64,000 nucleotides of DNA from JAXLVB01 sp046329195. GTDB taxonomy: Bacteria > Bacteroidota > Bacteroidia > Cytophagales > Spirosomataceae. Where the stretch lies: contig JAXLVB010000001.1 of assembly GCA_046329195.1 (NCBI GenBank), forward strand, positions 1,364,001-1,428,000, written 5' to 3'. A program made the position numbers and the translations under genes. The notes under the pieces are model-generated. The model did not search any database. It saw only the letters and a program-made list of their open reading frames with translations, and was not told the DNA's origin. Shown piece by piece: positions 17,779 through 24,492 of this stretch (position 1 is its first letter; every line of letters begins with the position of its first letter).

Positions 17779-18246
17779 ATGAAAAGAATACTCTCATTGC
17801 TTGCTTTACTAACTCTTGGAATTGACGTCCAAGCACAATTTACCCATCAAAACAAACAAATTGCAACTCGCTATTTTGAAGAGGTGATCAACCAACAAAA
17901 AGTAGAACTAATACCGCAATTATTTGCAGACGAATTTGTATATTATGATTTACATAGTTTTGCTGAGACCAAAGACAATGTAAAAGATTTTCAGGAAGTG
18001 ATGCGAGGCTTTTTCAAAGCATTTCCAGATGCTCATTATACCATAAAAAATATGATTGCCGAAGGTGATAAAGTTTCTGCTGAAATCACGCTTACAGCCA
18101 CGCACAAAGGCGAGTTTATGGGAATACCAGCCACCAATAAGTCGTTGAAAGTAAGCGAAACATATTTGTTTATTCTCAAAAATCAGAAAATCATAGAAAG
18201 CCGAAGATTAGTAGATTTTGCTGCCTTTTTTGAACAAATAAAATAA
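17779..18246 (+). CDS. secreted SnoaL-like ester cyclase
   Basis: A 155-residue protein with a signal peptide (MKRILSLLALLTLGIDVQAQ). The mature part follows the SnoaL polyketide-cyclase pattern: a helical start (RYFEEVINQQ), FVYYD, EVMRGFFKAFPDAHYTIKNMIAEGDKV and a TATHKGEFMGIPATNK strand pair. These are small alpha+beta barrels with a central pocket; no specific substrate can be given. It begins 12 bases after the esterase gene, so the three exported proteins are likely made together. Confidence 0.85.
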   Translation: MKRILSLLALLTLGIDVQAQFTHQNKQIATRYFEEVINQQKVELIPQLFADEFVYYDLHSFAETKDNVKDFQEVMRGFFKAFPDAHYTIKNMIAEGDKVSAEITLTATHKGEFMGIPATNKSLKVSETYLFILKNQKIIESRRLVDFAAFFEQIK

Positions 18247-18365
18247 ACGCTTTTTTATCTCTTTTGACAATCTTAACCAAAATGAAAAGGCTACTTTAAA
18301 CGGTGTATCTAACGGAGGCATTCACACTTTGTCGTTATGGTGTGATAGTAGAAAAAAATGCGGTA

Positions 18366-18404
18366 TTTTTACCACTAACCCCAGTTGTAAGCCCCATATC
18401 TTTG
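18366..18404 (+). promoter_or_regulatory. shared-type promoter of the SnoaL-like gene (site F)
   Basis: TTTTTACCACTAACC is followed, 27 bases from the T before ACC to the T of the -7 box, by TATCTTTG. The ATG follows 30 bases after the -7 box. Confidence 0.8.
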
Positions 18405-18434
18405 GTGTAGTATTTCACTTTCAAAATCTAAGAA

Positions 18435-18896
18435 ATGAAAAAGCTATTCCTTCTACTCATCACTGCGGTGGCCGCTGTTTTCTCCTCATTCACCATTGCC
18501 TGCGCCCAAACCGACCCACGTGAGGCCGAACTTCGTCGCCTCGAAAACATGGAACGAGAAGCTACCATGCGAGGCGATTCGGCGGTGCTATTCGGTAAAA
18601 TTTGGAGTAATGAAATGGTTGTTAATACCCCCGCCAATCGTGTTGGAACAGTGGAAGGAACAAAAATGCAACTCCGCACAGGCAACTTGGCATATAACTC
18701 TTTTGTACGAAACATCGAAAAAATCACTTTTAATGATAACATTGCACTGGTAATGGGCGAGGAAATCACCAAACCACAGGGTATTCAACAACACGCGGGC
18801 AAGACCGTCACTCGCCGTTTTACCAACATCTGGAAATTTGCCAATAACCAATGGTTTATGATAGGACGTCAAGCCACGATTATTAAGGTGGAATAA
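18435..18896 (+). CDS. secreted NTF2-like / DUF4440-type protein
   Basis: A 153-residue protein with a signal peptide (MKKLFLLLITAVAAVFSSFTIACAQ). The mature region is a DUF4440/SnoaL-like fold: REAELRRLENMEREATMRGDSAVLFGKIWSNEMVVNTP, then strands ending MGEEITKP and FTNIWKFANNQWFMIGRQATII. Function is unknown; the fold often binds small molecules in a pocket. Its last 97 bases recur at 87% identity as a remnant beyond xisH. It is driven by a shared-type promoter and its neighbours are xisI/xisH on the opposite strand. Confidence 0.87.
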   Translation: MKKLFLLLITAVAAVFSSFTIACAQTDPREAELRRLENMEREATMRGDSAVLFGKIWSNEMVVNTPANRVGTVEGTKMQLRTGNLAYNSFVRNIEKITFNDNIALVMGEEITKPQGIQQHAGKTVTRRFTNIWKFANNQWFMIGRQATIIKVE

Positions 18897-18900
18897 CTGT

Positions 18901-19239
18901 TTATGCCACAGCGAAACCAGAGTATTTACGCATTTGGGGTGAATAAAAAGCCAGTACGAGATCAGATGGAAGTACACCTTTATCTAAAAGTTGTTGCCCA
19001 ATTTCGAGGTCTGTACCGTCATAGCGTAGCCAAACTTTGGCATCGGGTTTTACTTCGATATGAACCAATGGCCCATAATGCCGTTCGATACCTTCCCAAC
19101 TGTCAGAAAGTACGAGGTATTGACCATGCAGGTCATCAATAGAAAGTAGAGAGTCAGTACTATTAGAAGAAGATAACATTGAAGCTACCTCTTTCACAAT
19201 TTCGTGGGCAATGCGTTGATTTTGAGTTAGCTTATCCAT
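18901..19239 (-). CDS. xisI: XisI-like protein
   Basis: A 112-residue protein matching the XisI family along its length: a helical N-terminus (HEIVKEVA), VLSDSWEGIERHYGPLVHIEVKPDAKVWLRYDGTDLEIGQQLLDKGVLPSDLVLAF and a final MRKYSGFAVA. XisI was named as a controlling factor for fdxN element excision in cyanobacteria and is nearly always next to XisH. Its role elsewhere is unknown. It starts inside the xisH 3' end (13-base overlap). Its stop lies four bases beyond that of the convergent SnoaL-like gene. Confidence 0.92.
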   Translation of the reverse strand: MDKLTQNQRIAHEIVKEVASMLSSSNSTDSLLSIDDLHGQYLVLSDSWEGIERHYGPLVHIEVKPDAKVWLRYDGTDLEIGQQLLDKGVLPSDLVLAFYSPQMRKYSGFAVA

Positions 19240-19640
19240 TGTACTATTTGTTTGGTATCTGGGTCGAAAATGATAAATTTGAGTGATAGTTGAGTCAAAA
19301 ATTCAGCAAATAAATCATCTCTCAATAACGATTCATAACTTTCTTGTGGAATTGCCAGATACAAGATAGTATCTGGTAATTGTCGTTTAAGAGCTAATGT
19401 ATATAATTGATATTGTCCAAGGGCTTTATAAAAATCGGTCATGGGCGAAAGCCCCACGAAACTCTTGATTTCAACCGCTATTTTTTGATGGTTTCGTACA
19501 GCAGCGATAATTTTCTCGGCCCCTAAGTCAATGAATAAATTGCGCTTTGAGAGTTTGATTGTGAGCGGATCATGGGTAATAGTCCAGTTTTCAGCTTCTA
19601 ACGCTTGCTTTACAAGCTCATGAAAGATGTCTTTTGCCAT
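19227..19640 (-). CDS. xisH: XisH-like endonuclease-fold protein
   Basis: A 137-residue XisH family protein. MAKDIFHELVKQALEAENWTITHDPL, then DLGAEKIIAA and KIAVEIKSFVG form the PD-(D/E)XK-like core (Asp, then Glu-x-Lys). Members are predicted nucleases of the restriction-endonuclease-like fold. The start is the ATG at 19640; upstream in-frame sequence is the remnant region read backwards. The xisH-xisI pair sits exactly between an intact SnoaL-like gene and a duplicate tail of such a gene. Confidence 0.92.
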   Translation of the reverse strand: MAKDIFHELVKQALEAENWTITHDPLTIKLSKRNLFIDLGAEKIIAAVRNHQKIAVEIKSFVGLSPMTDFYKALGQYQLYTLALKRQLPDTILYLAIPQESYESLLRDDLFAEFLTQLSLKFIIFDPDTKQIVQWIS

Positions 19641-19681
19641 GATTTTTCTTTTTACAAATTTAATCTTAAAAAAATAAAACG

Positions 19682-19779
19682 GAAAAACCGTTACTCGCCG
19701 TTTTACCAATATCTGAAAATTTGCCAATAAACAATGGTTTATGATAGGGCGGCAGGCTACGATTATTAAAGTAGAATGA
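19682..19779 (+). pseudogene. 3' remnant of a second SnoaL-like (DUF4440-type) gene
   Basis: This stretch matches the last 97 bases of the gene at 18435 with 13 mismatches, mostly at third codon positions. Read in that frame it gives TVTRRFTNI, a TGA where the intact gene has TGG (Trp), then KFANKQWFMIGRQATIIKVE and a stop. The 5' part is absent and xisH begins 42 bases to the left. The synonymous pattern suggests it was once a functional paralogue. Confidence 0.85.
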
Positions 19780-19803
19780 TTCTAAAACCTGACAATTCAT
19801 TCC

Positions 19804-20640
19804 ATGTTTTTTCAATATTTTGCTCCATCGCTGAGGTTACAGCCTATTGTTAAGCAGTATTTACTGTTTCGTTGGGAGTTTGATAAAGTGCAACCCGCCC
19901 TTGTCAAGCCTTTTCCTGTACGCCCCCAGCAGTCAATGGTATTTTACTTGAAGGGTGGGTGTAATGCGTATGCGTTTGAAACAGGCTATTGTAAAAAACT
20001 GCCCAAAATCAACGTGAACGGTTCGCAAACCCAACGATATGATTTGCACGTAGAAGCCTCACAGTACATGCTTTCGATTGAATTTCAACCTAATGGGTTG
20101 TTTAAATTCCTGCGAATGCCACTGAGTGAGGAGTTTTTAGATGGGTGGATAGATGCCGAAGCCTTGCTAAGTCCTGAAATTGGCCAAGTATATGAGCAGA
20201 TGGTCAATGCACCCTCTTACCAACACGTGATTGAGACCATTGACGATTACATTTGGCGGCGAGTATCCAAGAAATCTATCTTAATGGAACCCTTTGACCA
20301 AGTAGGACAACTGATATTTCAAGACCCCAATAGATATTCAATAGAAGTGCTTGCCAAAGATGCGTGTCTGTCAATCAGTCAATTTCAACGCCGCTTTAAG
20401 CAGCAAATGGGCATTTCACCCAAATATTTTGTGCGTGTCAATCGCTTTTATAAAGCCTACATGCTTCGTACCCAAAAACCCTCGCTCGATTGGCTGAGTA
20501 TAGCCCTGCAAACAGGCTATAACGACTACCAACATTTGGTCAAAGACTTCAAGCAATTTGCAGGTACTACGCCCAACTCGCTCCTGCAAGCCTGCGAACA
20601 GTCGCCTGAGCGGCTATTGGGATTTAGGAATTTTGCATGA
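19804..20640 (+). CDS. AraC-family transcriptional regulator (AraC-1)
   Basis: A 278-residue cytoplasmic regulator and the first of ten related ones here. Residues 1-150 form an N-terminal sensor-like domain (FYLKGG, SIEFQPNGLFKFLRMPL, DAEALL) resembling DUF6597. Residues about 165-265 are two AraC helix-turn-helix units (LAKDACLSISQFQRRFKQQMGISPKYF and LSIALQTGYNDYQHLVKDFKQFAGTTP). Its closest relative in the window is AraC-7 at 36513; both sit next to a SnoaL/DUF4440-type gene. The 3' end overlaps the convergent Uma2 gene by 17 bases. Confidence 0.92.
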   Translation: MFFQYFAPSLRLQPIVKQYLLFRWEFDKVQPALVKPFPVRPQQSMVFYLKGGCNAYAFETGYCKKLPKINVNGSQTQRYDLHVEASQYMLSIEFQPNGLFKFLRMPLSEEFLDGWIDAEALLSPEIGQVYEQMVNAPSYQHVIETIDDYIWRRVSKKSILMEPFDQVGQLIFQDPNRYSIEVLAKDACLSISQFQRRFKQQMGISPKYFVRVNRFYKAYMLRTQKPSLDWLSIALQTGYNDYQHLVKDFKQFAGTTPNSLLQACEQSPERLLGFRNFA

Positions 20641-21283
20641 GTTTTTGCAGCATTTCAAGATTAAGAGCGTCATCAAAAACAGAACGAATCAAAACCTGAA
20701 AGCCTTCCATGACAAAACTTTTGATGGTTCCTTCGGCAGATTTCAGAATGAGTTCATATTGGTCACCAACGAGGTGGTATTGCTCAATGGTTTCGTTGTC
20801 GGGGTCAATAATCCAGTATTCTTCAATTTTATGAGCTTGATAGTCTTTAAATTTTAGCCCACGGTCTCGCTCTTTTGTACCTTCCGAAAGTATCTCAATC
20901 ACCCAATCGGGTGCTGGAAAAAGCGTTTGTTTTGGTTGAAAATGGAGGGCTTTTTCATGCTTGAAAAAACAAATGTCAGGCTCATAATCGTTACGGGTGA
21001 GCGTAATCATAATTTTTTCGATACCCACAAACCCGAGTTGGTGAATATCAGAATAAATACTCATCAGTCGAGCCAATAGCAATGATGCCCTGTTGTGACG
21101 CTTCATCACAGGGGAATGTACCACCACTTCACCGTTAATAAATTCAGCTTTTTCTTGCTCTGTGATGGTGTTGTAAAACGCCAAACGGTTCGCTTTTTCT
21201 TTTTCCAAAGCCATTTGAGCAGCTTCAATCAAAAAGAAAGCATCAGGTTCTTCCAGAATTTCGGCAACAAGTCGGTTACTCAT
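20624..21283 (-). CDS. Uma2-family endonuclease (DUF820), copy 1
   Basis: A 219-residue PD-(D/E)XK-fold protein. The N-terminal helix leads to EFINGEVVVHSPVMKRH. The core follows as DYEPDICFF (Asp), PDWVIEILSEGT (Glu-Ile-Leu in place of Glu-x-Lys) and KFKDYQAHKIEEYWIIDPDNETIEQY. Uma2 proteins are abundant in cyanobacteria and some Bacteroidota; activity and targets are unknown. A second member at 26152 shares the same layout. Both are read against the AraC genes. Confidence 0.9.
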   Translation of the reverse strand: MSNRLVAEILEEPDAFFLIEAAQMALEKEKANRLAFYNTITEQEKAEFINGEVVVHSPVMKRHNRASLLLARLMSIYSDIHQLGFVGIEKIMITLTRNDYEPDICFFKHEKALHFQPKQTLFPAPDWVIEILSEGTKERDRGLKFKDYQAHKIEEYWIIDPDNETIEQYHLVGDQYELILKSAEGTIKSFVMEGFQVLIRSVFDDALNLEMLQKLMQNS

Positions 21284-21346
21284 GGTATCGAAATGTTTAC
21301 CTCAAAGTTAAGTTGTTTGGCTTGAATAGCAAGACGATGATGCGGA

Positions 21347-21385
21347 TTTTTACGACTAACCGTACCTATTGATGGGTTAGTGTTA
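21347..21385 (+). promoter_or_regulatory. decayed shared-type promoter (site L)
   Basis: TTTTTACGACTAACC with TAGTGTTA 27 bases on. It is a near copy of site G at 22379 (about 40 bases alike, including ACTAACCGTACC and TTGATGGGTTAG), but both conserved boxes carry changes. It precedes a truncated cupin start. Confidence 0.6.
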
Positions 21386-21412
21386 GATCGTTAAACTGAA
21401 ATTTGCTCAAAA

Positions 21413-21442
21413 AATGAAAAGAGGAAATTTTTCCGAAAATTA
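21413..21442 (+). pseudogene. truncated cupin leader remnant
   Basis: GCTCAAAAA then ATG AAA AGA GGA AAT TTT ends at a TAG after nine codons (MKRGNFSEN). The leader resembles those of the cupins at 32000 (MKRRNF) and 39686 (MKRRKF), including the preceding CTCAAAAAATGAA. Nothing of the cupin core follows. This occupies the gap before AraC-2. Confidence 0.55.
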
Positions 21443-21513
21443 GTACTCATCGTAGAATTTTTTGTTCATGGTTATTGAAAATCATGACATGACCTTGAAT
21501 TGAAACCGCTCAG

Positions 21514-21521
21514 TAATTTTG
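21514..21521 (+). promoter_or_regulatory. -7 box of AraC-2
   Basis: TAATTTTG, a full TAnnTTTG match 37 bases before the ATG at 21558. The shared T-tract/ACCAC element is not present at the required distance, so this regulator gene appears to use an ordinary promoter. Confidence 0.5.
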
Positions 21522-21557
21522 TATAACAATTTGGAAATAAGTGCCGTATATTTGGGT

Positions 21558-22451
21558 ATGATACGCTATTTATATCCTGACGCACTTTTAGGGAAATATA
21601 TCAAGCATTATTTCTTGCTTGATTTTGAATTCGATGCGCATACTGCTGTACCCTTAAAAGTTTATCCTGCCAATCCTGAACAAGGGCTTACATTTCATGT
21701 TAGAGGTAAAGTATTTGCCGAAACTCCAGAGGTGGGCATCGCCGGAATGCACGCAAAATCGGTTCTTTATGGGCAACTGACTTGCCGACAGAATCTTCAA
21801 CCCTCAAAAGAATATGTGATGCTACAAGTGAGGTTTCAGCCTGGGGCTTTTCATAAATTGTTCAGAATTCCGATGACTGAGTTTGTGAATAAGAACCTTG
21901 ATGCTGAATTGGTCTTTGGGGCGGAGTTTCGTTTGCTGAACGAGGAAATGGCCAATGCCAAAAATATAGAGGATTTAGTACCCATTTTTGAGCGTTTTTT
22001 GTGGCAAAAAATCAAGCAGACAAAAGAGTTGATTAAGCCCATTGACAAAATCGGGCAGATGATTTTTATGAATCCCCAATCGTTTAATCCCAAAGTTTTT
22101 GCCCATGAGGCTTGTTTGAGTGTTAGCCAGTTTGAAAGGGTATTTCTAAATCAAGTAGGCGTTTCGGCTAAGTTTTACGCCCGCATTTGCCGCTTCCACA
22201 GGGCTTATCGGATGAAAGAACAACAACCCGATTTAGATTGGTTCAGTATTGCTATTAGTTTAGGATATGCTGATTATCAGCATCTTGCCAAAGATTTCAA
22301 ACAGTTTTCGGGTGTAGCCCCCAACTCACTCATTGTCGAAAGCAAGCAAGCCCCAGAGCGAGTATTCGGATTTGCGGATTTTTTACCACTAACCGTACCC
22401 ATTGATGGGTTAGTTTTGAGCTGCCATACTAAAACCAGTTCAAACCCATGA
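21558..22451 (+). CDS. AraC-family transcriptional regulator (AraC-2)
   Basis: A 297-residue member, close to AraC-8 at 37967 (shared VYPANPEQGLTF, CRQNLQP, VRFQPGAFHKLFRIPM). The HTH region is ACLSVSQFERVFLNQVGVSAKFYARI...LSIAISLGYADYQHLAKDFKQFSGVAP. I choose the ATG at 21558, because the TTG at 21519 lies inside the -7 box. Its C-terminus runs about 20 residues past the usual GF.DF end, and this tail (LPLTVPIDGLVLSCHTK) is encoded by the promoter of the next gene. The stop overlaps the esterase ATG (ATGA). Confidence 0.9.
   Translation: MIRYLYPDALLGKYIKHYFLLDFEFDAHTAVPLKVYPANPEQGLTFHVRGKVFAETPEVGIAGMHAKSVLYGQLTCRQNLQPSKEYVMLQVRFQPGAFHKLFRIPMTEFVNKNLDAELVFGAEFRLLNEEMANAKNIEDLVPIFERFLWQKIKQTKELIKPIDKIGQMIFMNPQSFNPKVFAHEACLSVSQFERVFLNQVGVSAKFYARICRFHRAYRMKEQQPDLDWFSIAISLGYADYQHLAKDFKQFSGVAPNSLIVESKQAPERVFGFADFLPLTVPIDGLVLSCHTKTSSNP
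22379..22418 (+). promoter_or_regulatory. shared-type promoter of the esterase gene (site G)
   Basis: TTTTTTACCACTAACC with TAGTTTTG exactly 27 bases on. It lies inside the 3' end of the AraC-2 reading frame, 30 bases before the esterase ATG. Confidence 0.82.
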
Positions 22452-23443
22452 AAAAACTACTCGCCCTGTTCCTCGTTTATCTCTCAACATTCATCGCCAC
22501 GAGTGCCCAAAGCCTTTCACCCATCACCGATTTCTCAGTCTATATGCCTGAAATTAGGGCTTTTAACAAAGGATTAGCTAACTTTCCGAAGTTAGACCTT
22601 TCTACACCAGAAGCCCTCGCAGCTATACGCAATGCTCCTGCCAAACCTGTAAAGTTTGTCCTTGAACCACAAAACCGAACCATCGCCATTGCATCAGGCA
22701 AGGTGAGGCTGCGGATATTTAAACCACAAAACCCTAAAGGTATTGTGATTGATATTCACGGGGGCGGTTGGTGCATTGGCAACCCTGACGGAAGTGACGC
22801 TGTCAATGAGCAAATTGCTAAGAATTGCCATGTAGCAGTGATTAGTATTGACTACAAACTCGCCCCCGAAAACCCGATTCCCAATCAAATAAATGATTGT
22901 GCCGAAGTGATTAGATGGGTGTTGAAAAACGGAAAAGTTGAATTCGGTACCGAAAAAATAGTTTTGCAAGGCAATTCGGCAGGGGCACATTTGGCAATAG
23001 CAGCAGCCTTGAATGTAAAAGGCGAGGGAGCTTTAGATACTCGCATTGTAGGATTTAACCTACTTTATGGTCTTTATGATTTAAGCAAAACACCTTCGCT
23101 GAGACAAATAAAGGAGACTGATTTAATTTTGAGCAAACATAATTTGAAACAATTTTGGATAAATTCGGTGGAATTGCTCAACCAAAACGACTTGCAAAAT
23201 CCTGCACTGTCGCCATTATACGCCAGTCTAACGGGCTTGCCACCTGTGTTATTTTCGGTCGGAACAGCCGATGCCCTCATTGATGACACCACTTTTATGG
23301 CGGCTCGTTGGCAAACGGCTGGCAACAAAGCAGTGCTTGATGTATATCCAGAATGTACGCATTTGTTTGATACCTTACCCACAAAAATTGCTCAGTTAGC
23401 CCGAGAACGTATGAATAGTTGGATTTTGCAATGTGTGAAGTGA
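22448..23443 (+). CDS. secreted alpha/beta hydrolase (HSL-type esterase)
   Basis: A 331-residue esterase with a signal peptide (MKKLLALFLVYLSTFIATSAQS). The family IV oxyanion motif is IHGGGWCIG and the nucleophile lies in GNSAGAHLAIA. The acid and His fall in GTADALIDD and CTHLFDT. It hydrolyses carboxylic esters, probably in the periplasm. It is related to, but distinct from, the esterase at 16744. It overlaps AraC-2 by four bases and has its own shared-type promoter. AraC-3 follows on the same strand. Confidence 0.92.
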   Translation: MKKLLALFLVYLSTFIATSAQSLSPITDFSVYMPEIRAFNKGLANFPKLDLSTPEALAAIRNAPAKPVKFVLEPQNRTIAIASGKVRLRIFKPQNPKGIVIDIHGGGWCIGNPDGSDAVNEQIAKNCHVAVISIDYKLAPENPIPNQINDCAEVIRWVLKNGKVEFGTEKIVLQGNSAGAHLAIAAALNVKGEGALDTRIVGFNLLYGLYDLSKTPSLRQIKETDLILSKHNLKQFWINSVELLNQNDLQNPALSPLYASLTGLPPVLFSVGTADALIDDTTFMAARWQTAGNKAVLDVYPECTHLFDTLPTKIAQLARERMNSWILQCVK

Positions 23444-23588
23444 TTTTGAATTATATGCCGTGTGATAGATTACGATTGAAAGGGCGAAACGGTAAAATTT
23501 CATAATGCCTATTGCTAACAAACCTTTCTGGAATTTGGTATTGCGCTGATTTTTAGGTAAAATTAAACGTTCAACTAAATGAATTGTA

Positions 23589-24419
23589 GTGGTTTACCTC
23601 CCTAACATAGCCCCTCAACCAGCGTTGCGTCCGTACGTAAAGCAGTTTATGGTGTTACACGTTAGGCTCGACGACGTACCTGTCCATTTGCGCATTAAGC
23701 CGTTTCCGCCCGATGCCGACCAAATACTTTATTTCTACCCTCGCAGCGAAGTAAAAGTAATCGTAAACAGCACTAATCAAGATAGACCAAGCCCTACAAG
23801 CATTTTTGTAGGGCAACAAAACGCACGCATTAACCTGCAATTTGGGGCCGATCACATTGTGATTCAAGCCTGCTTGCAGCCAGGGTTTTTGTATCATTTT
23901 TTAGATAAAATGCCTATCACGCACTTCGGTTTCAAGGAGTTGGATGCCGAATGTGTGAGCGATGCGGATATGAAGTTTTTGAACGAGCAACTGCAAGAAG
24001 AAACAGACTATTATCAGATGGTGGCTCATATTGAGGCTTACCTTATCAAAAAAATAAAAAGTAAAAAAATTGACTATCAGCCTATTGATAAAGTGATTGG
24101 GGTTTTGAAAAATGCAAATAAACCCATGCCGTTGGATTGGCTCGCCGACCAAGCTTGTTTGAGTCCACGGCAGTTTGAGCGCAAATTTCAAGAACGGATG
24201 GGGGTAAGTCCCAAGTTTTATGCTCGAATTGTACGGTTTGATAAAGCCTTTAAAATGAAAGTGCAATACCCCAACATGGATTGGCTCGATGTGGCCTACC
24301 ACTGCGGCTATTTTGATTATGCCCACATGATGCGAGACTTTAGAGAATTTGCTGAAGTAAGCCCTTCGATGTTGCTGGCTCAAGATAGCCTCTCGCCCGA
24401 CAAACACCTGCTGCGGTAG
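23589..24419 (+). CDS. AraC-family transcriptional regulator (AraC-3)
   Basis: A 276-residue member starting at a GTG; no in-frame ATG lies near. The sensor part has IKPFPPDADQILYFYPRS and ACLQPGFLYHFLDKMPIT, similar to AraC-5. The HTH units are LADQACLSPRQFERKFQERMGVSPKFYARI and DVAYHCGYFDYAHMMRDFREFAEVSP, with AH replacing the usual QH. It lies between the esterase and amidohydrolase genes, each of which has a shared-type promoter. The 145-base gap upstream has a weak GATTTTTAGG sequence but no clear -7 box. Confidence 0.88.
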   Translation: MVYLPNIAPQPALRPYVKQFMVLHVRLDDVPVHLRIKPFPPDADQILYFYPRSEVKVIVNSTNQDRPSPTSIFVGQQNARINLQFGADHIVIQACLQPGFLYHFLDKMPITHFGFKELDAECVSDADMKFLNEQLQEETDYYQMVAHIEAYLIKKIKSKKIDYQPIDKVIGVLKNANKPMPLDWLADQACLSPRQFERKFQERMGVSPKFYARIVRFDKAFKMKVQYPNMDWLDVAYHCGYFDYAHMMRDFREFAEVSPSMLLAQDSLSPDKHLLR

Positions 24420-24426
24420 AATGTCG

Positions 24427-24467
24427 TTTTTTTACAGTCAAATCTGCGATAACTCCGCTTAGTTTTG
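24427..24467 (+). promoter_or_regulatory. shared-type promoter of the amidohydrolase gene (site H)
   Basis: TTTTTTTACAGTC with TAGTTTTG 27 bases on. The CC of ACC is changed to CA here. The ATG follows 26 bases after the -7 box. Confidence 0.72.
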
Positions 24468-24492
24468 CTTCTCCATCAAAGACCAGAAGCAA

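Noticed and set aside
18282..18299. ATGAAAAGGCTACTTTAA (MKRLL) as a second truncated effector start
   Set aside because: Only five codons, with no promoter or downstream similarity strong enough to call a remnant.
19700..19731. TTTTACCAATATC resembling the shared promoter element
   Set aside because: It belongs to the coding remnant of the SnoaL-like gene (also found in the intact copy) and has no -7 box at 27 bases.
23549..23589. GATTTTTAGGTAAAATT ahead of AraC-3 as a fourteenth shared promoter
   Set aside because: ACC is replaced by AGG and the 27-base position reads GAATTGTA, so both boxes fail.
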